From CAWBVG01 sp963792175 (lineage in GTDB: Bacteria > Acidobacteriota > Vicinamibacteria > Vicinamibacterales > CAVVIG01), in assembly GCA_963792175.1 (NCBI GenBank), contig CAWBVG010000024.1, positions 62,001 to 126,000 of the forward strand: DNA of 64,000 bases. The letters are read 5' to 3'. Of the stretch, positions 17,600 to 28,218 are shown piece by piece. The notes beneath the pieces were generated by a model. It was not told the origin of the DNA. It saw nothing but the letters and a program-made list of their open reading frames with translations, and made no database searches. Position 1 is the stretch's first letter, and each line of letters opens with the position of its first letter. Both the position numbers and the translations under genes were made by a program.

Positions 17600-19429
17600 C
17601 TACTCCGGTCGCCGGAACGTCCTGATCGCGTCGAGGAAGGCGTCTCCGAAATCCGCGGCTTTCTTCGCGCCTACGCCGTACACCTCGTGCAGGTCGTCGA
17701 CTGTCTTCGGGCGCCGCACGGCCATGTCCCGCAGCGTCGTGTCGTGGAAGATGACGTATGGCGGAACGCCTCGCTCGCGCGCGAGGCGGAGACGGACGCT
17801 CCGCAGCACGTCGAAGAGGTCCGAATCGATGGTCTGCGCGAAGCTGTCGCGCAGCGCCGACCGCTGTCGCTTGGACGAGGGCGGCTTGACCTCCCGATAC
17901 AGCGTGCACTGACCGTCACCGCGCAGCAGCGCCGCGCCCGAGGCGGTGACGCGGAGGACTGGATAGGGATCGCCTTCGCGGACGAGGAGGCCGTCGCCGA
18001 CCAGTTGCTCGACATAGCCGCGGAGCGCCGCCGCCGTCTCTTCCTTCAGGAGTCCGAAGGTGGACAGCTCGTGGTGCCGCGCGGCCATCACCTTCTCGGT
18101 GGCGCGGCCCATCAGGACGTCGGTCACATGCGCCGTGCCCCAGGTCTGCTTCACGCGCGCGACGCAGGACAGGATCTTTCTCGCCAGCGTCACCGGATCC
18201 GCAACCGGATCGAGTTCCTTCAGACACCAGTCGCACGCTCCGCACTCGTGCCGTTCGTAGGCCTGGCCGAAGTACTCGACCAGCGTGCGATGACGGCAGC
18301 GCGTCCCGGCGGCATAGCGTTCCATGTCGCGCAACAGCGTCCGCGCGCTGTCGCTCCACTCGCCGTTGCTTTCGAGCATCTGCCGCCAGCGCACGAAGTC
18401 CGCGCCGGAGTAGATGAGGACGCACTCGGCCGGCAGCCCGTCGCGACCAGCGCGGCCCGATTCCTGCTGGTAATGCTCCGGCGAACGCGGCGCGCCGGCG
18501 TGGACCACGAAGCGAACGTTCGAGCGATCGATTCCCATCCCGAACGCGACCGTGGCGACGACGATATCCACCTGCTCGTCGAGAAACCGTTCCTGGTTCC
18601 GGCTGCGCACGTCATCCGACAGCCCGGCGTGATACGGCACGGCGCGATGCCCGTCGCCGTGAAGCCGATCCGCCAGCGCCTCGACTTCGCGTCGCGACTG
18701 ACAGTACACGATGCCGGCTTCGCCCTCGTGCCGCGCCAGGATGTCGGCGAGCTGCCGTTGCAGGTTGCCGCGCCGAAGTACGCGATACGTCAGGTTGGGC
18801 CGATCGAACGATCCGACGAGCACCGCCGGCTCCCGCAGGCGCAGCTCCGAGACGATGTCCCGTCTCACGCGCTCCGTGGCGGTCGCCGTGAACGCGTGGA
18901 ACGACACATCGGGGAAGTCCTCGCGCAGTCGCCCCAGCTGCCGGTACTCGGGCCGGAAGTCGTGGCCCCACTGGCTGATGCAGTGCGCCTCGTCGATCGC
19001 GATGAACCGAACGCCTGCCTGCTGCAGCATCCGCCGGAGCCCTTGACTCCCTTCGCCGATGATCCGCTCCGGCGACACATAGAGGAGGCGGCAGCGCTGC
19101 TCGCGGACGCTGGCCAGCACTTCGTCCCGCTCGTGCGGCAGCAGCGTGCTGTTCAAGTAGGACGCCGCGACGCCGTCCACGCGCAAGCCGTCGACCTGAT
19201 CCTTCATCAGCGAAATCAGCGGCGAGACGACCAGCGCCACGCCACGCGGGTCCACCAGCGCCGGCGCCTGAAAGCAGAGCGACTTGCCGCCGCCGGTCGG
19301 CAGCACGACGACGCTGTCGCGGGCGGCGAGAATGGCGTGCATCGCTTCGCGCTGGAGAGGCCGGAAGTCGGAGAAACCCCAGACGCGATGGAGGGCGTCA
19401 GCGAGAAGGGCATCGGCGCGACTCGTCAC
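17600..19429 (-). CDS. recQ: ATP-dependent DNA helicase RecQ
   Basis: A 609-aa RecQ helicase, 3'-5', for recombination repair. The helicase motifs run in order: FRPLQREAM (0), VVVLPTGGGKSLCF (I), SPLISLMKDQV (Ia), AIDEAHCISQWGHDFRPEY (II, DEAH), FTATATERV (III), QESGRAGRDGLP (VI). The zinc-binding RQC cysteines are in RCRH and HECGACDWC. A C-terminal HRDC domain follows (RLRLARERGVPPYVIFHD ... VYGVGAKKAADFG). I chose the GTG at 19427-19429 because it lies 38 bp after the IspG stop; the open frame reaches further upstream but would run across ispG. Intact. Confidence 0.9.
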   Translation of the reverse strand: MTSRADALLADALHRVWGFSDFRPLQREAMHAILAARDSVVVLPTGGGKSLCFQAPALVDPRGVALVVSPLISLMKDQVDGLRVDGVAASYLNSTLLPHERDEVLASVREQRCRLLYVSPERIIGEGSQGLRRMLQQAGVRFIAIDEAHCISQWGHDFRPEYRQLGRLREDFPDVSFHAFTATATERVRRDIVSELRLREPAVLVGSFDRPNLTYRVLRRGNLQRQLADILARHEGEAGIVYCQSRREVEALADRLHGDGHRAVPYHAGLSDDVRSRNQERFLDEQVDIVVATVAFGMGIDRSNVRFVVHAGAPRSPEHYQQESGRAGRDGLPAECVLIYSGADFVRWRQMLESNGEWSDSARTLLRDMERYAAGTRCRHRTLVEYFGQAYERHECGACDWCLKELDPVADPVTLARKILSCVARVKQTWGTAHVTDVLMGRATEKVMAARHHELSTFGLLKEETAAALRGYVEQLVGDGLLVREGDPYPVLRVTASGAALLRGDGQCTLYREVKPPSSKRQRSALRDSFAQTIDSDLFDVLRSVRLRLARERGVPPYVIFHDTTLRDMAVRRPKTVDDLHEVYGVGAKKAADFGDAFLDAIRTFRRPE

Positions 19430-19466
19430 GCCGGAGCCCACGTCTCCTCGGCTGGGCGAAGGCGGA

Positions 19467-20715
19467 TCAGCGTCGGACGTACTTGCGCTCGACGTAGTCA
19501 TCGACCAGACGCTGGAATTCCGCGGCGAGCTCGTCGTACGTCCCGCGCAGCGTGGTGACGTGTTGGCCGTCGATGAACACGGGGCAGCTCGGTTCCTCGC
19601 CGGTGCCGGGCAGGCTGATGCCGATGCTGGCGGCCTTCGATTCGCCGGGACCGTTGACGACACAGCCCATCACCGCGAGGGTCATCTCCTCGACACCCTC
19701 GTGGGTCGTTTTCCATTCGGGCATCCGGTCGCGGATATAGCCCTGGATCCGTTCGGCCAGCTCCTGGAACGTCGTGCTCGTCGTGCGGCCGCAGCCCGGA
19801 CAGGCGGTGACGCTCGGGGAGAACGATCGCAAACCAAGCGCCTGGAGCAGTTCGCATGCGGCGTAGACCTCTTCTCGCCGATCGCCGCCGGGCCGCGGCG
19901 TCAGGGAGACGCGAATCGTGTCGCCAATCCCTTCGTGAAGCAGCACGCCCATGGCGGACGCCGACCACACCAGACCCTTGCGTGCCCATGCCCGCTTCGG
20001 TCAAGCCGAGGTGCAGCGGCTGATCGGTCTGCCGCGCCAGCTCGCGATAGACGGCGATCAAGTCGCGCGGCCTCGACGTCTTGCACGAGATGATGATCTG
20101 ATCCTTGCGGAGCCCGCTCTCGATGGCCAGCGCCGTCGACTCGACGGCCGACAGCACCATGCACTCGTTGATGATCTCCTCGGAGCTCTTGCCCAGATCG
20201 CGATCGGTGTTCTCCTGCATCTTCGCGACGACCAGCTCCTGGTTCAGCGAGCCGCCGTTGACGCCGATTCGGACCGGGCGGCCGTGTTCCATCGCCACCC
20301 GGCAGATCGTCGAGAACTGCTCGTCGCGCCGCTTGCCGGTGCCGACGTTGCCGGGGTTGATGCGGTACTTGTCGAGCGCGCGCGCGCAGTCCGGATACTT
20401 GGTCAGCAGCAGATGGCCGTTGTAGTGGAAATCGCCGATGAGCGGCGCCGTGCAGCCGGCGTCGAGCATGCGTTGCTTGATCTCCGGCACCGCCGCGGCC
20501 GCTTCGGGAACGTTGACCGTCACGCGCACCATTTCGGATCCGGCGTCAGCCAGCTCGATGCACTGCTGGGCGGTCGCGCGCGCATCGGCCGTGTCGGTCA
20601 TCGTCATCGACTGCACGACGATCGGCGCGCCGCCGCCGACCTGGACGTGCCCGACGCGCACGCCGACGGTCTTGTGGAGCTTCAACAACTGGCATGAAAT
20701 TTCCCATGATAGCAT
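19467..20715 (-). CDS. ispG: 4-hydroxy-3-methylbut-2-enyl diphosphate synthase (frameshift)
   Basis: IspG/GcpE, the penultimate step of the MEP isoprenoid pathway, reducing MEcPP with a [4Fe-4S] cluster. The TIM-barrel part reads VGGGAPIVVQSMTMTDTADA, PLIGDFHYNGHLLL, YRINPGNVG and GLTEAGMGTQG. Frame is then lost near 19975 by one base, and the protein resumes with SAMGVLLHEGIGDTIRVSLT. The cluster cysteines follow in TACPGCGRT and MGCVVNGPGES. The start is uncertain: ATG 20715 leaves only 11 bp to the divergent oxidoreductase, and a TTG about ten codons in (LKLHKT) is an alternative. Confidence 0.9.
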
Positions 20716-20726
20716 CCGCGCTGAGC

Positions 20727-21708
20727 ATGAGAGCGATTCGCGTCCACGAGTTCGGCGGTCCGCCGGTGTTGAAGCTGGAAGAGATTCCGGATCCGAAACC
20801 GGGACCTGGTGAGGTGCTGGTGCGCATCCGCGCCGCCGGCGTCAACCCGGTGGACGCCTACATGCACACGGGGACGTACGCGCGCAAGCCGCCGCTGCCG
20901 TACACGCCCGGACAGGACGGCGCCGGAGAAATCGAGGCGGTCGGCGCCGAGGTCGCGCGGCTTCAAGGCTGGCGATCGGGTGTACATCGCCGGTGTCGGC
21001 AACACGACCGGCGGGCGTCGGCACGTATGCGGAGCGCGCGCTGTGTACTCCAGCGCATCTGCATCATCTGCCGGCGCGCGCCTCGTTTCCCGCAAGGCGC
21101 AGCCCTCGGCGTGCCGTATTGCACGGCGTATCGCGCGTTGTTTCAGAAGGCCGGGGCCAGGCCGGGCGAGACGGTGCTCGTGCATGGCGCAACCGGCGGC
21201 GTCGGAATTGCGGCCGTCGAGCTCGCGCATGCCCGCGGCACTGACGGTGATTGGCTCCGGCGGAACCGACAAGGGACTGGCCGCGGTCAAAGAGCACGGC
21301 GCCGACGTCGTCGTCAACCACCGCACGCCGAACTACACGGACGACATCATGCGCGCCACTGGCGGGCGCGGTGTCAATCTGGTCATCGAGATGGCGGCGC
21401 ACGTCAATCTCGATCGGGATCTCGGTCTGCTCGCGAAGTGGGGACGCGTCGTCGTGGTCGGCAATCGCGGACGCGTCGAGATTGACGCGCGGCAGGCGAT
21501 GGGCCGCGACGCCTCAATCCTGGGCATGACGCTGTTCAACGTCGCGGACGCCGAATTCGCCGAGATTCACGCCGCGCTCATCGCCGGTCTCGAGAACGGC
21601 ACCCTCAACCCCCTGATCGGGCGGGAGCTGCCGCTGGCCGAGGCCGCGCGCGCGCACGAGGCGGTCATGGAGCCTGGCGCGCTCGGCAAAATCGTCCTGC
21701 TGCCATGA
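20727..21708 (+). CDS. zinc-type quinone oxidoreductase (multiple frameshifts)
   Basis: A medium-chain dehydrogenase/reductase of the QOR/zeta-crystallin type, NADPH-dependent, about 325 aa. The pieces in order are MRAIRVHEFGGPPVLKLEEI, GEVLVRIRAAGVNPVDAY, PYTPGQDGAGEIEAVG, FKAGDRVYIAGVG, GTYAERAL, FPQGAALGVPYCTAYRAL, the nucleotide site VLVHGATGGVGIAAVELA, and EHGADVVVNHR to the end GALGKIVLLP. At least four single extra bases (near 20955, 21010, 21090 and 21237) move the frame. The protein is otherwise complete, so I read this as a sequence-error case. No catalytic zinc cysteines are seen, as usual for this subgroup. Confidence 0.85.
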
Positions 21709-21721
21709 GGGAAAACGCCGA

Positions 21722-23635
21722 ATGAATCGTGGAATCCGATACGTGTGTGCCGCGGCGGCGGCGCTGCTCGTCGTCGTCGCCTTCAGTCAGATGTCCGCGC
21801 GCGCTCGATGCGCAGCCGCGCGGCAAGAACGTGTACGACGCCCACTGCGTCGAGTGCCATGGCGACGTCAGGTCGCGGCGATGGACCGTCGGCGGCGTAC
21901 CTGACACCCCACCCGCGCGACTTCACGAGCGCCAAATACAAGATTCGATCGACCGAAACGCGGCAGCGTGCCGACCGACGACGATCTGATGCAGTCGGTG
22001 CGTCAGGGTCTGTACGGCACCGCGATGCCGGCGTGGGACCGCATCCTGTCGGATGCCGAGATCGCCGACGTCGTCGCGTACATCAAGGGGCTGTCGCCGC
22101 AGTTCGCGACCGCGCCCAAACCGGTGACCGTCGGCGCCGGCGATTCCGAGCTCGCCAGAGAGCATCGCGCGCGGACAGCAGGCCTACGACAAGCTGCAGT
22201 GCGGCAAGTGCCACGGCAGCGATGGCCGCGGGACCGGCGCGGTGGCGACGACGTTCGAGGACGAGTGGAAGCAGCCGCTGCGGGCTGCCGATCTCACCGA
22301 GCCGTGGACGTTCCACGGCGGCGCCACGGCCCGCGATGTGTACTTGCGGTTCCGAACCGGGATGGCCGGCACGCCGATGCCGTCGTTCGCCGACGCCGCC
22401 AGCGACAGTGAGATGTGGGACCTGTCCAACTACGTCGTGTCGATGGCGCGCAAACCCGTCTGGTCGATGAACGCCGACGAGATCGAAGACGCTTCTACGG
22501 AGCGCAGGCAGCGGACGCGAAAGCCAATCCGGTCAAGCGCGGTGCCTATCTCGTCGAGACACTCGGCTGCGTCGTGTGCCATTCGCCCGTCGACGAGCAG
22601 AAGCGCATGCTCCCCGGCTTGAGGCTCGCCGGCGGCATGCTGCTGCGGATCGTGCCGTTCGGCGACTATCCGACCGGCAACCTCACGTCCGACAAGGCGA
22701 CCGGCCTTGGCAACTGGAGCGACGAGGAGATCAAGCGCGCGATCACGAAAGGCATCCTGCGCGACGGCACGCGGCTGCTGCCGTTTCCGATGGACTACGC
22801 GTCGTATTCGACGATGACCGCTGACGACTTGAGCGCCGTCGTCGCCTATCTGCGGACCGTGCCGCCGGTGACGAACAAGGTGCCCGCGCCGCGCCGGACA
22901 TTTCTACCGGTCTATCTCTGGGGCAAGTTCAAGATGCTGATCCTCGGACAGGATCCGCCGATGGTGTTCTTTCCCGGCAACGCCGGCTTGACAGGGAGGC
23001 CGGTGATGAAGAGCGTTTCTCAAATGGGCCGCGCGTCGTCGTCGTGGTCGCTCGCGACGTTCGGATTCCTCGCGTTCCTGTACTTCATCCCGCCGTTCTT
23101 CACGACGCCGCCCGAGACGTTCGGCAAGTTGATGGCCGACGCCGCTCCAGCCGTGACCGACATCGCGGACCCGGCCGAACGCGCCATCGCGGAGCGCGGG
23201 CGCTACATCGTGATGACGACCGGCTGCATCGGATGCCACGCGGTGGTGGGATCGCAGGGGCCCGATCTCTCGCTGTACCTTGGCGGCGGCGGATTGAAAA
23301 TCCAGACACCGCACGCGACGTTCGTCAGCCGCAATCTCACGCCCGACAAGGAAACCGGCCTCGGCCGCCGCACCGACGACGAGGTGAAGCGCGTGCTGCG
23401 AAGCGGCACCTTCTCCGACGGCCACGTCGTCGAGGGCACGGTGATGCCATGGCCGGTCTTTTCGAACTGGACCGAAGAAGATCGTCACGCAGTGGTCGTC
23501 TACCTCCGCCATTTGAAGCCCATCCATCACGTGACGCCGGAGCCGGTGCGCGGCAGGGCGATCACGATTCCCGGGGCGATCGAACAGGACTACGGCGGAA
23601 AAGACTACGGAACGTCGAAGGCCGAACACCGATAG
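21722..23635 (+). CDS. four-haem c-type cytochrome (multiple frameshifts)
   Basis: One exported protein of about 635 aa when the pieces are joined. A signal segment (AAAAALLVVVAFSQ) precedes four haem-binding CxxCH sites: CVECH (about 21850), CGKCH (about 22200), CVVCH (about 22570) and CIGCH (about 23230). A membrane helix (LATFGFLAFLYFIPPFF) separates the third and fourth sites. Later parts resemble alcohol-dehydrogenase cytochrome subunits (NLTSDKATGLGNWSDEEIKR and NLTPDKETGLGRRTDDEVKR, a visible internal duplication). Extra bases near 21805, 21868, 21962 and 22165, and a missing base near 22490, break the frame. Only the part from 22415 is one long frame. Electron partners unknown. Confidence 0.8.
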
Positions 23636-23665
23636 CCGACGCCTGCCGCGCGCCGAGCGCGCAGA

Positions 23666-23700
23666 GGGGTCAGAGTGGTGTCAGAGTGGTGTCTGACCCC
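23666..23700. repeat. GGGGTCAGA...TCTGACCCC palindrome
   Basis: GGGGTCAGA at 23666-23674 and TCTGACCCC at 23692-23700 enclose a tandem duplicated 11-mer, CAGAGTGGTGT. It lies between the cytochrome gene and the UPF0182 gene. Confidence 0.8.
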
Positions 23701-23740
23701 GAGTGGTGGGTGGCAGCGGTCTGACGCCCATTACTGGTAG

Positions 23741-26621
23741 GATCGCAGCACGAGCACCGAATACCGCCCCCCGATTGACGGACCGCGCGCCACGATCGAT
23801 TGGCCCCCGCCGCGGCCACCGCGACGCCGCCGCGGCGTCTACTTTCTCCTGGCCGCTTTCGCGGTCCTGGTGCTGAGCGGCGGGACGGCGCTTTCCTACT
23901 ACGTCGACGCCCTCTGGTTCGGATCGCTCGGCTACGCCGACGTCTTCTGGAAGACGCTGAACGTCCAGGCCAGAATCTTCACGCTCTTCACCGTCGTCAC
24001 CTTCGCCGTGCTGTACGGATCGTTTCTCGCGCTCAAGCCCGAACGACTCGGCGAGATCGCGGGCGGCCGCATCCTGATCAACGGCCAGCCGCTGACGCTG
24101 CCGGTTGAACCGGTGCTCCGGCTGATTGCGCTGGCCGCGGCGCTGGTCGTCGCGCTGGCCAGCGGCGCGGGCATGATGGCCGACTGGCAGACGCTGGCCT
24201 TGTATTGGTACGGCGCGCCCGCGCAGCTCCCGGCGAGTTCGCAGCATCGTCGACCCGATCTTCGGCCGTCCGCTCGCCTTCTACCTGTTCACGCTGCCGG
24301 CGTGGCAACTGGTCAGCGGCTGGCTCCTGACGATCGCGGTGATGGTCGCCGGCATCGCGGTGTTCTTCATCGTGATCGCCGGAGGCACCCGGCTCCTCGG
24401 CCGTGCGCTCCGGACACCGGCGTCGCGGCGTGGCGCGGGCTGTCGATTGCCGGCCGCGGCGGTGCTGCTGATGTTCGCCGTGAAGGTGTATCTCGCGCGC
24501 TACGAGCGGCTGTTCGAGGATCACACGATCTTTGCCGGCGTCACCTATACCGAGGCGCACGTGACGCTGACGGGCATGCTCGTCGTCTCGGGCGCGCTCG
24601 CCGCCGGCGCGCTGATCGCGCTCGTCAACGCCGTCGCGGCGCCTCGCGCGCGATGGCTCGGCGCCGCCATCGTCCCGGCCGTGGTGTGTTACGTCATCGT
24701 CGGCGTCATCGGCTGGTACGTGGCGAACTTCATCGTCAAGCCGAACGAGCTGGTGCGCGAAACGCCTTACATCGCGCACAACATCGCGATGACGCGGCAG
24801 GCATACGCGCTCGACCGAATCGTGCAGCGGCCGTTCCCCGCGGAAACCAGCGTCGAGGCCGTCGACGCCGCGCACAATCAGGCGACGCTCAAGAACATCC
24901 GCCTGTGGGACTGGCGCGCGCTGCAGGATACGCTGCGGCAGATTCAGGAAATCCGCACCTACTACGACTTCCCCGACATCGACATCGATCGCTACGAGAT
25001 CGACGGCGAGGTGCGGCAGATGATGCTGGCCGCGCGCGAGCTCAACATCGACAAGCTCCCGGAAAGCAGCCGCAACTGGATCAACGAAAAGCTGATCTAC
25101 ACCCACGGCTACGGCGTCACGATGAACGGGGTCAACGAGTTCACGCCGGAAGGTCTGCCGAAGCTGGTGCTGAGCAACATGCCGGTGCAGAGCACGATTC
25201 CTTCGATCACGGTGACCCGTCCCGAGATCTACTTCGGCGAGCTGACGAACACCGATGTCTACGTGAAGACGCGCCAGAAGGAATTCAACTATCCGCAGGG
25301 CGAGACCAACAACCTCACGTCCTACGAGGGCACCGGCGGCATCGCCATCGGCGGCTTCTTCCGCCGGCTGCTCATCGCCATCGATCGCGGCGATCTCACG
25401 AAACTGCCGTTCAGCGACGATGTGACGTCGGAAAGCCGGCTGTTGATGCGCCGCAGCATCACCGAGCGTGTCAACACGCTGGCGCCTTTCCTGACCTTCG
25501 ATGACGATCCGTACGTCGTCGTCAGCGACGAGGGGCGGCTGTTCTTCATGCTCGACGGGTTCACCACGTCGGACACCTACCCCTACTCGCGGCATTACCG
25601 GCTCGGGCGCAACCGCATCAACTACATGCGGAACAGCATCAAGGCGGTCGTCGACGCCTACGACGGGACGACGACCTTTTACGTGTTCGACGCCGACGAT
25701 CCGATCATCGCCGCCTATCGCGCGATATTCCCCAGCCTGTTCAAGGACGCGTCGGCGATGCCGCCGGCGCATGCGCAAGCACGTCCGCTACCCGGAAACA
25801 CTGCTGTCGCTCCAGGCCGCCGTCTACGGCCTGTACCACATGACCACGCCCGAGGTGTTCTACAACCGCGAAGATCTCTGGACCGTGGCGAGCCAGGTCA
25901 CCGCGACCGCGCAGCGGCAGCAGGCGACGCAGACGATGGAACCGAACTTCGTGCTGATGAAGCTGCCGGAAGAGAGCGCCGATCGAGTTCGTCGAAATCC
26001 TGCCGTTCACGCCGGCGAACCGCAACAACCTGATCGGCTGGATTGCCGGCCGCAGCGACCGAGAGCATTACGGCACCGCGATCGTCTACGACTTCCCCAA
26101 GACCAGACTCGTGGACGGACCGCTGCAGATCGAGGCGCGCGTCGATCAGAACGCACAGCTCTCCGGTCAGTTGTCGCTATGGAATCAGCAGGGGTCGCGC
26201 GTGCGCCGCGGCGCGTTGATCGTGATTCCGGTTGGCAGAGCGCTGCTCTATGCGGAAGCGATCTATCTTCAAGCCGAACGCAGCCCCATGCCCGAGCTAC
26301 GGCTCGTCGTTCTGGCCTTGCAGGATCGCCTCGCGTACGGACCGACATTCGAGTCGGCGATGGCGGGACTGTTCGGAGGCGCCACGTCGTCGCTGACCGC
26401 GGCCACGCCAGCGCCGTCCGCGCCAAACGCTCCGGCGCCGTCCTCGTCAGCGGCTGCACGCCGCAACGCCCGATCAAAACGAGCTGATCCGCGAAGCCGC
26501 CCGCGATCTCGCCGATTACCAGCGCCTGACCGCTGAGGGAAAGCTCGGGGAAGCCGGGCAGAAACTCCAAGCGCTGAAGCAAAAACTCGACGCGCTGTGC
26601 CCGACGCTGAACCGCCACTAA
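23741..26621 (+). CDS. UPF0182 (COG1615) membrane protein (multiple frameshifts)
   Basis: A large UPF0182 membrane protein, about 955 aa, function unknown. The N-terminal third has several helices (FLLAAFAVLVLSGGTALSYY, FTLFTVVTFAVLYGSFLAL, VPAVVCYVIVGVIGWYVANF). The long extracellular part carries family hallmarks: ETPYIAHNIAMTRQAYALD, LWDWRALQDTL, YYDFPDIDIDRY, YTHGYGVTMNGVNEFTPEGL, RPEIYFGEL and SYEGTGGIAIGGFFRRLL, then KHVRYPETLLSLQAAVYG and FTPANRNNLIGWIAGR. Indels near 24235, 24420-24460, 25765, 25985 and 26455 split it. The frame is open from 23741 with no clear ATG/GTG before the first helix, so the start is unresolved. Stop TAA at 26619. Confidence 0.85.
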
Positions 26622-26699
26622 GGACACGAAGGACACAGAGGTCAGACTTTCTTAACCTTTGTGTCCTTTGTGTCCTTTGTGTACTTCGCGATCCGCCTA
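26619..26699. repeat. GGACACAAAGG inverted repeat between convergent stop codons
   Basis: The UPF0182 stop TAA is followed by GGACACGAAGGACACAGAGG. After a short loop come units of TTTGTGTCC (9 bp) up to the stop of the glyoxalase gene at 26697-26699. The two sides pair. The same family returns at 55200-55345. Confidence 0.7.
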
Positions 26700-27087
26700 G
26701 ACGCGTTCAGCGAAGGTAATGACGTACCCGTCCGGGTCCTGGATCGCGAACTCACGCATACCGTAGAACTGCGTGAGCGATCGGCATCGCGATCGGGACG
26801 TTCGCCTTCAGCCGGTCGTGCAGCGCGTCCACGCCTTCGACTTCGATGTACATCGTGCCGGTGGCGCCAATCGGTTGACCGGCGAAAGCGGGGTATTCCT
26901 TGACGGCCGTGGCGGCGTCGTTGAAGAAGATCTCGACGGCGCCGCTGGTGACCGACGCGAACACGAACGGCGACGCGTCGGGCACGGTCATGCCTCGCGC
27001 GAAGCCGAGCGTGTCCACGTAGAACGCGAGGCTCCGCTCGACATTCGCGACCAGGAGATTGGGCGTGAGCTTCTTGAAATGAGGCAT
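26697..27087 (-). CDS. glyoxalase/bleomycin-resistance-fold protein (frameshift)
   Basis: A small VOC-superfamily protein of about 129 aa. It has FKKLTPNLLVANVERSLAFY, SGAVEIFFNDAATAVKEYP and GTMYIEVEGVDALHDRLK, then after a one-base slip near 26785 the closing FAIQDPDGYVITFAE that completes the fold. The ligand is unknown; close relatives are annotated as bleomycin or fosfomycin resistance-like but the catalytic roles vary. I chose ATG 27085-27087, which has GGAAGG 8 bp upstream, over a GTG two codons earlier. Confidence 0.75.
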
Positions 27088-27278
27088 TGGCACACCTTCC
27101 GTGTGTGCTCGCTGATGCCTACATCCACGAACTCGGCGAGAGCGAGAGCGCAGGTAGGATCTCCAAGTCTCAACTTACAAGTCTCAAGGCTCACTGACAC
27201 TGAGAGTTGAACCTGAAAGTTGAGAGTTGGAGAACCGCTAGGTACGGCGAGCAGGATAGCACAGGTAGAATGGACCCC

Positions 27279-28067
27279 ATGCGCATCCTTCCTGCTCTGC
27301 TTATCACCCTCGCCGCCGCTACGGCGTCGGCGCAAACGACGATTCCGGCGCCGCCCGATGTCGCGGCCCCGCCGGCCGATGCGGCGAAGACTGCGTCCGG
27401 CCTCGCCACGAAGGTCATCAAGCCGGGCACCGGCAAGGACCACCCGGTCGAAGGACGACCTCGCGACCGTGGACTACACCGGCTGGACGACGGACGGGAA
27501 AATGTTCGACAGCTCGGTCAGACGAAAGGCAAGCCGGCGACATTTCCGGTCAATCGCGTGATCGCCGGCTTCAGCGAAGGGCTGCAGCTGATGGTGCCCG
27601 GTGAAACGCGCCGGCTGTGGATTCCCGAAGGCGCTTGCCTACAAGGGACAGGAGAGACCGCCCGAAGGGGATGCTCGTGTTCGACGTGACTGCTCGTCGG
27701 CATGCCGAATCGCGCGCCGAGCGACGTCAAGGCGGCGCCGGCGGACGCCAAGAAAACCGCGAGCGGCCTCGCCTACAAAGTGCTGTCGAAGGGCATCGGC
27801 GCGCGCCATCCCACCGCGGCGAATCAGGTGACCGTTCACTACACAGGCTGGACGACCGACGGCAAGATGTTCGACAGCTCCGTGGTGAAAGGCGAGCCGA
27901 TCACCTTCCCGCTGAACGGGGTGATCGCCGGGTGGACCGAAGGCGTGCAGCTGATGGTCGAAGGCGAGAAGGCGCGGTTCTGGATTCCGCAGAACCTGGC
28001 CTACAAAGGCGAGAGCCCGCCGTACGGCATGCTCGTGTTCGACGTGGAGCTGATCAAGATCCAGTAG
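27279..28067 (+). CDS. exported double FKBP-type peptidyl-prolyl isomerase (frameshifts)
   Basis: A periplasmic prolyl isomerase with a signal peptide (MRILPALLITLAAATASAQ) and two FKBP domains. The first is KTASGLATKVIKPGTGKDHP ... YTGWTTDGKMFDSS ... GFSEGLQLMVPGE; the second is KKTASGLAYKVLSKGIGARH ... VHYTGWTTDGKMFDSSVVKG ... LAYKGESPPYGMLVFDVELI. The two are closely alike, so the gene looks internally duplicated. The second domain (27702-28067) is clean. The first is broken by several indels near 27450, 27525, 27630 and 27680. An ATG at 27270 is an alternative start. The stop TAG runs into the GGGCAGGA repeat. Confidence 0.85.
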
Positions 28068-28218
28068 GCGGCAGGGTCGGGCAGGATGGGCGGGATGGGC
28101 AGGAAGCGATTCCTGTCCCGGGATCCTGCCTATCCCGGCCTTCCGGCCCGTCCTGGCCGCTGCCGCCTGTCCTGCCCTTCCAGCCCCTCCCGCCTGTCCT
28201 GCCCGTTCTGACACCGCC
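28064..28218. repeat. GGGCAGGA-family inverted repeat between convergent genes
   Basis: The left half (GGGTCGGGCAGGATGGGCGG, GGATGGGCAGGAAGCG) starts at the FKBP stop. The right half (CCGCCTGTCCTGCCCTTCC, CCCGCCTGTCCTGCCC) lies over the end of the DUF349 gene. The DUF349 frame has no stop before this repeat and runs on through it. The same family appears at 1645 and 60797. Confidence 0.7.

Noticed and set aside
17687..19558. Very long plus-strand frame opposite recQ
   Set aside because: All RecQ helicase motifs are in order on the minus strand; the plus frame shows no domain and follows GC-rich codon shadowing.
27639..28130. Extension of the DUF349 protein over the FKBP gene
   Set aside because: It is antisense to a well-supported isomerase domain and reads as low-complexity sequence after the repeat.
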